Assembly: GCF_028768465.1 (NCBI RefSeq)
Contig: NZ_CP118225.1
Span: 1,965,001 to 2,029,000 of the forward strand
Length of the DNA stretch: 64,000 nucleotides
Direction of reading: 5' to 3'
From: Rhodopirellula sp. P2
Lineage (GTDB): Bacteria; Planctomycetota; Planctomycetia; Pirellulales; Pirellulaceae
Part shown: positions 38,757-46,488 of the stretch, one piece after another
Layout: every line of letters starts with the position of its first letter
Numbering within the stretch: position 1 is the first letter of the stretch
Position numbers and translations under genes: made by a program
Notes under the pieces: generated by a model
The model's input: only the letters and a program-made list of their open reading frames with translations
Databases searched by the model: none
Told to the model about the DNA's origin: nothing

Positions 38757-38764
38757 GCCGATAC
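38757..38764 (+). promoter_or_regulatory. Possible sigma-28 type -10 element
   Basis: GCCGATAC matches 7 of 8 bases of the FliA -10 consensus GCCGATAA. An upstream TAAG lies 12 rather than about 15 bases away, so the -35 spacing is poor. It sits just after flhF and before a terminator hairpin, which weakens the case. Confidence 0.25.
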
Positions 38765-38792
38765 TCTGAACTGTGACGGCACGCGATCGACG

Positions 38793-38814
38793 AAAGTCAC
38801 TTGAGACTTTTTTT
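38793..38814 (+). terminator. Rho-independent terminator after flhF
   Basis: AAAGTC, six bases of loop, GACTTT, then further T (TTTTTTT in total) form a short stem with a T tail 74 bases after the flhF stop. Confidence 0.65.
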
Positions 38815-38897
38815 GAAGTGTCCGTTTAACGAGTTTGGGATCGAAGAAATCGACCTGTTTTTATTTTGTGGCCTGCCTCCATGGTTTGGACCCTGAC

Positions 38898-39167
38898 GTG
38901 ATCCGATCATTGGCTCTTTCGCTTGGTTCATTCGCAATGGGACTGGTTGTCCTTCGCGGAATCTGGCATGGAGAGATGGCGGAAGACGTTGCGACGGAAG
39001 CGATCGGAACTCTGATTGTCTTCATGGGCATCGGAGGTTTGGCAGGTGCCATCGCGGATCAGTTGATTCGAGACGGAGTGGAAGACTTATATCGCAAACG
39101 AGTGAAGTGGTTTCAGGAAGGTGTTGAGAAATCAGCATTGGAAGAGGCCGACGACCAAGACAAGTGA
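38898..39167 (+). CDS. Small two-span membrane protein in the flagellar cluster
   Basis: About 89 residues from a GTG at 38898; the frame also allows a TTG at 38835, only 20 bases after a terminator. Two hydrophobic segments (RSLALSLGSFAMGLVVLRGIW and AIGTLIVFMGIGGLAGAIADQL) are followed by a charged, probably cytoplasmic tail (EDLYRKRVKWFQEGVEKSALEEADDQDK). It lies between flhF and fliA, where flhG often stands, but has no P-loop and is not FlhG. I do not recognise a family; a flagellar role is suggested only by position. Confidence 0.6.
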   Translation: MIRSLALSLGSFAMGLVVLRGIWHGEMAEDVATEAIGTLIVFMGIGGLAGAIADQLIRDGVEDLYRKRVKWFQEGVEKSALEEADDQDK

Positions 39168-39232
39168 CGGCGAACCGTTGACGGCACGGATGCTGATTGA
39201 CTCGCACGTTCAAACACACCAAGACTTATTTC

Positions 39233-39286
39233 ATTGCTAGTGACCGACACGCAGCGGATTTCCGCTGTGCAGACGAAGTTAGCAAT
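39233..39286 (+). promoter_or_regulatory. Potential structured leader of fliA
   Basis: ATTGCTA (39233-39239) pairs with TAGCAAT (39280-39286), enclosing an inner near-palindrome CAGCGGA-TT-TCCGCTG (39252-39267). The structure ends 13 bases before the GGAGG of fliA, close enough to influence initiation. It could instead be a protein-binding dyad. Confidence 0.4.
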
Positions 39287-39309
39287 CAGTGATCATCACG
39301 GAGGATTCG

Positions 39310-40107
39310 ATGCCGGCTACCGCAACTGCAGACGACCCGATCTTGAAGGTATGGACTTCTTTCAAATCCACCACCAAAGATTCGCCGGACTATGAGCCGC
39401 TGCGGAACCAGTTGGTCGAACGCTACATGCAATTGGTTCGCTACAACGGCGAACGCATCTGGCAGCGACTGCCTGATGGTGTCGAGCTGGATGACTTGAT
39501 CAGTGCCGGCATGTTCGGCTTGATGGACGCCATCGATGCTTACGACACTGAACGCGGTGTGAAGTTCGAGACGTTCTGCGTGCCGCGAATTCGTGGAGCA
39601 ATGCTCGACGAACTTCGCAAAATGGACTGGGTGCCACGCTTGGTTCGCAGCAAAGCGAGCAAGTTGGCCACCGCCACCAAGACCTTGGAAGCTCGTTTCG
39701 GTCGTGCACCGACCGTCCAAGAGTTGTCGGCTCACATGGAGATCGACATCAAGGAAGTGGAAAAGATGCAAAGCGAAGCCAACGCCGTCGGCGTCGTCTC
39801 GCTGAACAAGAAGTGGTACGAAACGGACAGCTACAAAGATGTCCGCGAGATTGACATCTTGGAAGACAAGAAGGGCGAAGACCCCACCCGCCGCGTTCAG
39901 AAAAACGATCTGATGCGTTTGGTCACCAAAGGGTTGAATCGCAACGAACGTCTGATCATCATCCTGTACTACTACGAAGAGCTGACGATGAAAGAGATCG
40001 GGGCCACCTTGGACCTGTCGGAATCTCGCGTCAGCCAAATGCACACTGCCATCGTCAATCGTTTGCAACAGCAACTCGGCGTTCGTCGCCTTGAGTTCGG
40101 GGCCTAA
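39310..40107 (+). CDS. fliA: Flagellar RNA polymerase sigma factor (FliA/WhiG family)
   Basis: 265 residues. The start at 39310 is fixed by a perfect GGAGG five bases upstream, although an in-frame ATC/ATG frame extends to 39289. Region 2 (LVERYMQLVRYNGERIWQRLPDGVELDDLISAGMFGLMDAIDAYD...FETFCVPRIRGAMLDELRKMDWVPR) and region 4 (LIIILYYYEELTMKEIGATLDLSESRVSQMHTAIVNRL) are those of sigma-28. It directs late flagellar and motility genes. Located with flhA and flhF. A GT4 gene begins 8 bases after its stop. Confidence 0.95.
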   Translation: MPATATADDPILKVWTSFKSTTKDSPDYEPLRNQLVERYMQLVRYNGERIWQRLPDGVELDDLISAGMFGLMDAIDAYDTERGVKFETFCVPRIRGAMLDELRKMDWVPRLVRSKASKLATATKTLEARFGRAPTVQELSAHMEIDIKEVEKMQSEANAVGVVSLNKKWYETDSYKDVREIDILEDKKGEDPTRRVQKNDLMRLVTKGLNRNERLIIILYYYEELTMKEIGATLDLSESRVSQMHTAIVNRLQQQLGVRRLEFGA

Positions 40108-40115
40108 GACCTTTC

Positions 40116-41360
40116 ATGCGTATCGCCCATGTGATCACCCGAATGATCATTGGCGGTGCGCAAGAGAACACGCTGCACAACTGCCAGGACCTCGTTCACC
40201 TTCATGGGGACGAGGTCTTGCTCGTGACGGGGCCGGCGGTTGGTCCAGAAGGTGACTTGTTGGCCGCTCGAGTTCGCCCGGACGGGGTCGCCGTTGGCCG
40301 TCCGGAGGTGGATGCAGAGGGCAGGGCAGGGCGGTTCGAACTGGACGGTCTGCCAATCGAGTTGGTCGATTCTTTACGGCGTGCGATTCATCCTGTCAAC
40401 GATTGGCGCGCCGCTCGTGATTTGCGGCGGACGTTGCGGGCCTTTGATCCCGATGTTGTCCACACGCACAGTGCCAAAGGCGGTTTGCTCGGCCGGCATG
40501 TGGGCTGGGGCCTGAAACGAAGTTCCACTGGCAAACGTCCGGTGGTCGTTCACACTGTCCATGGCGCGCCCTTTCATGATTACCAGTCCCGGCTGGCTCA
40601 TGATTTCTTTGTGCGGTGTGAACGCTGGGCCGCGTCACGCTGTCACAAATTGATCTCGGTCGCCGATGCGATGACGGACCTGATGGTGGACGCAGGGGTC
40701 GCGTCACGCGAAAAATTTGTGACGATTCACAGCGGGATGAATGTTGACCCGTTCGTTCACGCGGTGGATCATCGAGAAATGGTGCGGCAGAAATATGGTT
40801 TGCGAGCGGAACATGTGGTGGTGGGCAAGATCGCTCGCCTGTTTCATCTGAAAGGCCACGTCGATCTGATTTCGGCGGCCAAACGCGTTGCCGATCAGTA
40901 CCCCAACGTGCGGTTTCTGCTGGTCGGCGATGGGATCCTGCGAGCTGAACTCGAGCAACAGATTGAGTCACTGGGATTGAAGGAACACTTCATCTTCACC
41001 GGCTTGGTGCCGCCTTCGGAGGTGCCCGCCATGATCGGTGCGATGGACATCTTGGTTCACGCTTCTTACCGGGAAGGTTTGGCACGAGCGCTTCCGCAGG
41101 CCCTGATCGCGGGGCGTCCGGCAATCAGCTACGACATTGACGGGGCTCGGGAAGTCGTGATCGACGATCAAACGGGGTATTTGGTTGGGGCAGGGGAGGT
41201 CGTTGATTTGGCCGATCGGATGCTCCGGCTGGTGGGCGACGCCGCGCTTCGCCAACGGATGGGATGCGAGGGGCAGACCCGTTTCACCGACCTCTTTCGG
41301 CACGAAACCATGACCCGCCGAATTCGCGAGCTGTATTCGGAACTGATTGCCGCTCAGTGA
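40116..41360 (+). CDS. Glycosyltransferase family 4 (GT-B)
   Basis: 414 residues. The N-terminal Rossmann-like half opens with MRIAHVITRMIIGGAQENTL and contains DVVHTHSAKGGLLGR. The C-terminal half has VGKIARLFHLKGHVDLISAAK, a typical nucleotide-sugar binding region, and the EX7E-type motif around SYREGLARALPQALIAGRPAISYDIDGAREVV. Such enzymes add a sugar to a lipid- or protein-linked glycan at the inner membrane. Acceptor unknown. It follows fliA by 8 bases, so it may be co-transcribed and could glycosylate flagellar or surface components (inference). Confidence 0.9.
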   Translation: MRIAHVITRMIIGGAQENTLHNCQDLVHLHGDEVLLVTGPAVGPEGDLLAARVRPDGVAVGRPEVDAEGRAGRFELDGLPIELVDSLRRAIHPVNDWRAARDLRRTLRAFDPDVVHTHSAKGGLLGRHVGWGLKRSSTGKRPVVVHTVHGAPFHDYQSRLAHDFFVRCERWAASRCHKLISVADAMTDLMVDAGVASREKFVTIHSGMNVDPFVHAVDHREMVRQKYGLRAEHVVVGKIARLFHLKGHVDLISAAKRVADQYPNVRFLLVGDGILRAELEQQIESLGLKEHFIFTGLVPPSEVPAMIGAMDILVHASYREGLARALPQALIAGRPAISYDIDGAREVVIDDQTGYLVGAGEVVDLADRMLRLVGDAALRQRMGCEGQTRFTDLFRHETMTRRIRELYSELIAAQ

Positions 41361-41618
41361 GCGGCCTTCTGTCGGGGGAGGACTGACGCCAGGAATCGCA
41401 TGGACAGTGCGGGGAAGGGCAGGGCAGTCGGCATTCTTTGGGCTTCGCTCGTGTTTCGGGCTTCGCGGATGGCGGGATCCCGCCGCCCACCGGGGGATTT
41501 GCGGTGTCAGGCACACGTCTTTCGGCTGTGGGGCCCGTTGGACTATCATGCCAAGCCACAAAATCGTTTTGATCGTTCAACTCGATGGTCCCGTATCCGA
41601 CAATGCCCCAGCCGCTCG

Positions 41619-42563
41619 ATGTCCAAATCACGCGACTTTCTAGGCCCTTACCGACTCGCTCGTTTGATCCGCATTGGATCGACCGCTGAAGTTTGGGAAG
41701 CGATTGATGAAGGGGACCAGAAGCGTTACGCGCTCAAGATTTTGCGGCAGTCGATGTCGAACGACAAAGCCGAGTTGGCATCGCTCAAGCACGAATACAA
41801 CGTCGGCAAAACGCTCAACAGCCCGCGGATCATCAAGATGATTGATCACCGCGTTGAGAATGGGCGGCCGTTCTTGGTGTTGGAATTGTTCAGTGAAATG
41901 AACATGAAGCAGGCGCTTCGCAAGGGGCCCGACTCGCTGGCCTACATGCTCGACAAAGTCATCGAGCAAGCCGCCGAAGGCCTCTACTACATGCACACGA
42001 AGAACTGGATCCACCGCGATATCAAGCCAGACAACTACCTGGTTTCGCATACCGGCGAGACCAAACTGATTGACTTCACGATCACCGAACGGAAGCGAAC
42101 CGGTTTGAGCAAGATGTTCTACAAAGCCAAGAACATTCAAGGCACACGCAGTTACATGCCTCCCGAACAAATTCGCGGGAAGTTGTGTGACGAACGCAGC
42201 GACATCTATTCGTTTGGATGTGTGCTGTTCGAAGCCTGCACAGGCAAGCCGCCTTACACCGGGCAGACACCCAACGATTTGTTGTCGAAGCACCTGTCCG
42301 CTTCGATCCCCAGCCCGATTGTCTACAACGACAACGTGACCAAGGACTTTGCGGACTTGGTCAAAAGCATGATGGCGAAGTCGCCTGACGCGCGGCCGGA
42401 ATCGGTATGGGAATTCTTGAAAGTCTTCCGCAACATCGAAGTTTGGCGGAAGCGTCCTCGTCGGCCGGAGGTGACTGTCTTCGACGAAGACGGTTCCATG
42501 AAATCGGCCGAGGACATGATCAAACGCCCCGAACCCACCAGCGACGAAGAAGAGGGAAACTGA
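41619..42563 (+). CDS. Hanks-type protein kinase with degenerate motifs, paired with accA
   Basis: 314 residues from the ATG at 41619 (MSKSRDFLGPYR); the longer frame from 41400 reads through non-coding DNA. The ATP lysine (YALKIL, residue 40) and catalytic loop (IHRDIKPDNYL, Asp134) are present. However, the metal-binding DFG reads DFT (152-154), and the glycine loop is IRIGSTAEVWEA, lacking the usual GxGxxG. The activation end SYMPPEQIRG is normal. There is no membrane span. It may be a low-activity kinase or a pseudokinase. Its stop is 3 bases before accA, so the two are very probably one transcript. Confidence 0.87.
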   Translation: MSKSRDFLGPYRLARLIRIGSTAEVWEAIDEGDQKRYALKILRQSMSNDKAELASLKHEYNVGKTLNSPRIIKMIDHRVENGRPFLVLELFSEMNMKQALRKGPDSLAYMLDKVIEQAAEGLYYMHTKNWIHRDIKPDNYLVSHTGETKLIDFTITERKRTGLSKMFYKAKNIQGTRSYMPPEQIRGKLCDERSDIYSFGCVLFEACTGKPPYTGQTPNDLLSKHLSASIPSPIVYNDNVTKDFADLVKSMMAKSPDARPESVWEFLKVFRNIEVWRKRPRRPEVTVFDEDGSMKSAEDMIKRPEPTSDEEEGN

Positions 42564-42566
42564 GCG

Positions 42567-43526
42567 ATGGCCGGACCCGGATTGGAATTTGAAAACGAGA
42601 TCGCGGATCTGGAGGAGCAAATCGCTTCGCTAGAACGGAACACCGATCGCAGTGAAGAAATTGACTCAGCGATTCGATCGTTGCGTTTGGCTCGTGTTGC
42701 CAAATTGAAAGAGACGTACTCATCGTTGGATCCGTGGCAAACGGTCCAGGTGGCTCGTCATAAGAACCGGCCTTACACGCGTGATTACCTCAACTTAGCG
42801 TTTGACGATTTTGTCGAATTGCACGGTGACAAACACTTTGGCGACGATCGCGCGATGCTGTCCGGTTTCGCGAAGTTGGATCGATTCAAGGTGATGGTGA
42901 TCGGTCACCAAAAAGGAAGGACTTACAAGGAACGTGCGGCTTGTCACTTTGGTTGCGCTCATCCGGAAGGTTATCGCAAGGCCATGGTGAAAATGAAATT
43001 GGCCGAGAAATATCGCTTGCCGGTCATTTGTTTCATTGACACGCCTGGAGCCTACCCAGGGATCGGTGCCGAGGAACGCGGCCAGGCTCAAGTGATTGCC
43101 GAGAGCATGTTCATGATGAGCGATCTGAAGACGCCGGTGATCTGCGTCGTGATCGGCGAAGGCGGATCCGGTGGCGCTCTGGGAATTGGCGTCGGCGATC
43201 GAGTCGCGGTTTTGCAACACGCTTACTACAGCGTTATCAGCCCCGAGGGCTGTGCCGGAATTCTGTGGAAGAGTCACGAACACGCACCCAAAGCTGCCGC
43301 CGCTCTGCGCTTCACCAGCGACCATTTGTTGCGTCTGGGTGTCGTCGACGATGTGCTCGAAGAACCGCTCGGTGGCGCTCATCGCGATCACCATCAGATG
43401 GCGACTCGGATGAAGACTTATCTGTCGCGTCAGTTGTCGGAACTCGAAGCGATGCCGGTCGATCAGATGCTCCAGCAACGCTACGAAAAGTTCCGTCGGC
43501 TCGGCGTCTTCTTGGAAGAGAACTGA
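42567..43526 (+). CDS. accA: Acetyl-CoA carboxylase carboxyltransferase subunit alpha
   Basis: 319 residues of normal length. Conserved stretches: PYTRDYLNLAFDDFVELHGDK, MVIGHQKGRTYKER, CFIDTPGAYPGIGAEERGQAQVIA, VICVVIGEGGSGGALGIGVGD and YYSVISPEGCAGILWK (oxyanion-hole glycines). With AccD it moves the carboxyl group from biotin to acetyl-CoA, the first step of fatty-acid synthesis. accD, accB and accC are not in the window. Directly preceded by the kinase gene. Convergent with cvpA across a gap that contains the dif-like site. Confidence 0.96.
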   Translation: MAGPGLEFENEIADLEEQIASLERNTDRSEEIDSAIRSLRLARVAKLKETYSSLDPWQTVQVARHKNRPYTRDYLNLAFDDFVELHGDKHFGDDRAMLSGFAKLDRFKVMVIGHQKGRTYKERAACHFGCAHPEGYRKAMVKMKLAEKYRLPVICFIDTPGAYPGIGAEERGQAQVIAESMFMMSDLKTPVICVVIGEGGSGGALGIGVGDRVAVLQHAYYSVISPEGCAGILWKSHEHAPKAAAALRFTSDHLLRLGVVDDVLEEPLGGAHRDHHQMATRMKTYLSRQLSELEAMPVDQMLQQRYEKFRRLGVFLEEN

Positions 43527-43648
43527 CGTCGACGCGAGCTGGATTTTCGGTCGCCGAGAGAACGTCTCGGTGACTGGATGTTGGAGGGACGTTCGGATGC
43601 AGATGGGATCGGGACGGCGAATCAGGGCGGATTTCGACCGCCCCGTAA

Positions 43649-43676
43649 CGTCCGATAATGCCCCTTATGTTGTATT
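43649..43676. other. Candidate dif site (XerCD chromosome-dimer resolution)
   Basis: 28 bases with the dif layout: left arm ACGTCCGATAA, 6-base centre TGCCCC, right arm TTATGTTGTAT. Compared with E. coli dif, the inner ATAA and TTAT and 9 of 11 bases of the XerD arm (TTATGTTAAAT) match. The CCGATAA left-arm core also resembles, as I recall them, actinobacterial dif sites. It lies in the 327-base gap between the convergent accA and cvpA genes, about 1.1-1.3 kb from the point where KOPS-like octamers reverse strand. Just upstream is a GGGCGG / CCGCCC hairpin (43626-43645). The rest of the gap holds nothing I recognise. Confidence 0.65.
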
Positions 43677-43853
43677 CGAGGTGTGTAAAACCCGTGTTTC
43701 AGGCGTTTTCTGTATCCGGGGTTTGGTTTCGTGACGTTGGAGATGTCTGGGGACCCGACGATCTCAGGCGTGCCCCGCCCCGAACATTTGCGGTCGTCGC
43801 CGTTGCTAGATCGCGATTGTTTTGGCTGGCGTGCCGGTCGTCATTTTGGACGC

Positions 43854-44651
43854 TCAGCGACGCGGTGTTTGCCACTGCGGCGTCGCGGATTGCCGCCAGG
43901 TCGGAGCCTGCTGTTGGGAACCCGCGGCGGAGCTGAATGCTGGGTTGGAGGTCGGTGTTGGGTTCCCGCCAAAGCCGCGAAACGGCTGCTGTGATCGCGG
44001 GTCATTTTGGGCTTGTTGAAAGCCGTTTTGCGGAGCGAAGTTGTTCGTCGGTTGAGCGCTTGGATTGGACCAGTTTGGATCGACATTTGGCGCGATCTGA
44101 GATTGCGAGAGCCAGGATTCTTCCGAGCCTGATGGATCGCCCAATGCGTCATCGCTGAACTGGTCCAGGTACGGTCGGACGACGCTGTCCAGTTCCGGTG
44201 GCATGATCGAGTTGGACTCGGCGAGTACCCGAGCGATCAGTCGGCCGCTTTCGCTGGCCACGATTGCTCGTTGGATTCGCTCGCCGAACAGCGTGACCGC
44301 GAAGAGCGTGATGACCGTGCACAGGAGGGCTCCTTTGGCGAGTCCGAAGAGGGCTCCGGCTTGACGGTCAAATTCTTTGAGTCGCATTCGGTCGATCATT
44401 CCGCTGACCATCCGCAGTGCGACCCAGATCACGAAGGACGTGCCGACGAACAGGATGAACATCGCCAGGAATTGGTTCCAAGGCGGTGCGGCGTGAATGT
44501 TCTGGCTGAACGGTTCGCGATAGTGATACGCGACGGCGTAGCTGACAACGATGGAAGCGATTGAGGCGAGTTGCCATGCAAAACCACGGATCGCGCCCAA
44601 GAGGGTTGCGCCGACCAAAATGATTGTCATCAGGATGTCGTAAGTCTGCAT
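43854..44651 (-). CDS. CvpA family membrane protein
   Basis: 265 residues from the ATG at 44651 (MQTYDILMTII); the frame is open further upstream but lacks coding character. Four hydrophobic segments in the first 130 residues, including DILMTIILVGATLLGAIRGFAWQLASIASIVVSYAVAY, match the CvpA/colicin V production domain. A Gln/Asn/Pro-rich tail of about 100 residues follows (NNFAPQNGFQQAQNDP), which is probably disordered. CvpA proteins affect envelope integrity and membrane protein traffic; the mechanism is unsettled. It is the first minus-strand gene right of the dif-like site. Confidence 0.82.
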   Translation of the reverse strand: MQTYDILMTIILVGATLLGAIRGFAWQLASIASIVVSYAVAYHYREPFSQNIHAAPPWNQFLAMFILFVGTSFVIWVALRMVSGMIDRMRLKEFDRQAGALFGLAKGALLCTVITLFAVTLFGERIQRAIVASESGRLIARVLAESNSIMPPELDSVVRPYLDQFSDDALGDPSGSEESWLSQSQIAPNVDPNWSNPSAQPTNNFAPQNGFQQAQNDPRSQQPFRGFGGNPTPTSNPAFSSAAGSQQQAPTWRQSATPQWQTPRR

Positions 44652-44953
44652 GAGCGCACTTTCATCGCTGCAACGGATCCGAACCGTTTTGACGCTTGTA
44701 GCAAAAGCAAAGGGGCAGGGCGAACAGCAATTTTTTTTGCGGCTGGTTTCGGATCCAGCGTCGGGATCGGGGGCTCGGTTGGCGGGACGGATTTTTCCGG
44801 TGGCGGGCGAGGGGCTGGATTTGGTAACGGCAATGGTTCTCGGTGCGCCACCGCCCTGCTCCGCCCTCGTGGCGTGGTGGGTGGGCGGTCGTGCTCGGAA
44901 ATTGTTCGGACCGCCCTTCCCTGCCCGTTGTCTCTCAATCTGTTCGCGTTTCA
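44652..44953. other. Divergent gap holding the octamer polarity switch
   Basis: 302 bases between cvpA (minus) and the DUF457 gene (plus). The last plus-strand GGGCAGGG (44713-44720) and the first minus-strand one (44919-44926, overlapped by CCCTTCCC at 44914) both fall here, 198 bases apart. A run of eight T lies near 44731. There is no dif-like sequence in this gap. Confidence 0.6.
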
Positions 44954-45868
44954 TTGGCTGGTTTCAAAACCCACATCTCGACGAGCACCGTTGTCGGGTG
45001 CGCCTATGGATATTGGGGCGTGGTCGATCAAGGGATGTCGATGGAGAGTGCGCTGTTGGCCGGCGGGCTGTGCAGTGTGTCGGGGATGTTGCCGGATCTG
45101 GACAGCGACTCAGGCGTGCCGCTTCGCGAAACGACGATGTTTCTGTCCGCGGTCGTGCCGATGTTGATGATCGACCGCTGGCGTGACATGGGGCTGACCC
45201 ACGAAGCGATGGCTCTGGCGGCAATGATCGTTTATGTCGCGATCCGGTTCGTCGCGGTGGAAGGGTTCCGAAAGTTCACCGTTCACCGCGGGATGTGGCA
45301 CAGCATTCCCGCGGCCCTGGTCGCGGGGTTGATCGCATACATGTTGATGCCTTGCCCGAGCGAAGCGATTCGGGTCTACAAGTCATGTGCTGTGATTGTT
45401 GGGTTCATGACCCATCTGATTTTGGATGAAATCTGGGCGTTGGATTTCAGTCGGGGATCCATGCGGGTGAAGAAGTCCTTCGGCACGGCGCTCAAGTTTT
45501 TCGGAAGCAGCCCGCTCGCCAACATTTTTGTTTGGGGCCAACTCGGGTTGTTTGCGTACTTGGCCTGGGGGGACCACGAGATTCTGGATCGCTTGCGGCA
45601 GCGCGTCCGGATGGACAATGATCGCTACGCCGTGCCCAGTCAGGAGGAGGTCAATCCGGACTACACCAGTCCGTCGTTGTTTGCGCCTTGGGAGTCTCGC
45701 GAGCCACCGCAGTGGCAACCCCGGATCACTTCGCCACAGGAATCACCGTCGAACTTTGGATGGCCGTCGCAGGCTCAGCCAGGGGCGACTGAACCGGGCG
45801 TGGTTCCGCCAGGAATGGGACAGCAAGTCGCTCGCCCCAACTGGCCCACTGCCCTGCCCCGGCGCTAA
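44954..45868 (+). CDS. DUF457 / YdjM-type membrane-bound metal-dependent hydrolase-like protein
   Basis: 304 residues from a TTG at 44954, giving MAGFKTHISTSTVVG, the expected start for the family; upstream in-frame residues look non-coding. Conserved features: GGLCSVSGMLPDLDSDSGVPLRE (acidic metal site), FTVHRGMWHSIPAALVAGLIAYM (His pair followed by a span), and THLILDEIWALDF. About four membrane spans. A Pro/Gln-rich C-terminal tail of 85 residues ends in LPRR. Relatives are inner-membrane proteins, and one E. coli member is LexA-regulated; the substrate is unknown. Confidence 0.8.
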   Translation: MAGFKTHISTSTVVGCAYGYWGVVDQGMSMESALLAGGLCSVSGMLPDLDSDSGVPLRETTMFLSAVVPMLMIDRWRDMGLTHEAMALAAMIVYVAIRFVAVEGFRKFTVHRGMWHSIPAALVAGLIAYMLMPCPSEAIRVYKSCAVIVGFMTHLILDEIWALDFSRGSMRVKKSFGTALKFFGSSPLANIFVWGQLGLFAYLAWGDHEILDRLRQRVRMDNDRYAVPSQEEVNPDYTSPSLFAPWESREPPQWQPRITSPQESPSNFGWPSQAQPGATEPGVVPPGMGQQVARPNWPTALPRR

Positions 45869-45958
45869 GAGGAAGTTCGGGACAACTCTGGTGTTTCGGT
45901 CGATCACGGACGGATGCGAGTCACTCGGGAGGTTCACCGGGGCGGGATCTGATCCTGT

Positions 45959-46396
45959 TCAGAGTTCCAGGATGATTGTGACAGGGCCGTCGTTGATGAG
46001 TGAAACGGCCATGTCGGCGGCGAAGATTCCACAGGGGACGGACAGTCCAGTCTGGCGAAGTTCGTGGACGTAGTGCTCGTAGAGAGCTTGGGCTTGGTCG
46101 GGCGGTGCAGCGTTCGTGAACGCGGGGCGGCGTCCCTTGCGGCAATCAGCCAGCAAGGTGAATTGGCTGATCGCGAGCACATCGCCACCGGCGTCGAGCA
46201 CGTTGCGATTCATCTTCCCGTGTTCGTCAGAGAAGATTCGCAGGCCAGCGGTCTTGTCAGCCAAGGCGGATGCGGTGGCTTGGGTGTCGTCGTGGCCGAT
46301 CCCGATCAAGGCCACCAATCCACGCTCGATTTGTCCGACAATTTCGCCATCCACTGAAACGCTGGCTTGTTGACTGCGTTGCAAAACAATTTTCAT
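45959..46396 (-). CDS. dtd: D-aminoacyl-tRNA deacylase
   Basis: 145 residues from the ATG at 46396 ([18 protein letters not shown]), the standard length. It has the Dtd motifs [20 protein letters not shown] and the C-terminal [11 protein letters not shown] (GPxT cross-subunit motif). It hydrolyses D-aminoacyl-tRNA, and glycyl-tRNA(Ala), to protect translation. Single gene, convergent with the DUF457 gene. Confidence 0.96.
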   Translation of the reverse strand: MKIVLQRSQQASVSVDGEIVGQIERGLVALIGIGHDDTQATASALADKTAGLRIFSDEHGKMNRNVLDAGGDVLAISQFTLLADCRKGRRPAFTNAAPPDQAQALYEHYVHELRQTGLSVPCGIFAADMAVSLINDGPVTIILEL

Positions 46397-46488
46397 GGGG
46401 TGGTTCGTGATCCAGGTCGTGGCGAGATGGTCTAAATTGGTGGCTGGACGCACACGCGGTGCATCATTGAATTGCTGGAAAGGATCGT

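Larger units (their letters stand above)
5437..44720 (+). repeat. KOPS-like octamers, left set (plus-strand GGGCAGGG, pointing right)
   Basis: GGGCAGGG starts on the plus strand at 5437, 12616, 12621, 18835, 26507, 26512, 27322, 31676, 37790, 40319, 40324, 41188, 41417 and 44713. I found none on the minus strand in this range. The variant GGGAAGGG follows the same polarity (11280, 12570, 15023, 41412). They lie both in gaps and inside genes of either strand (for example antisense within 4367-8572), so coding direction does not explain the bias. Three loci (12616, 26507, 40319) are overlapping doublets. The consensus equals E. coli KOPS, GGGNAGGG. Confidence 0.7.

Noticed and set aside
44720..44919. 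dif site exactly at the octamer switch
   Set aside because: I read this stretch for the ATAA-N6-TTAT core and found none; the only good match is at 43649, so the small offset is reported as a weakness instead.
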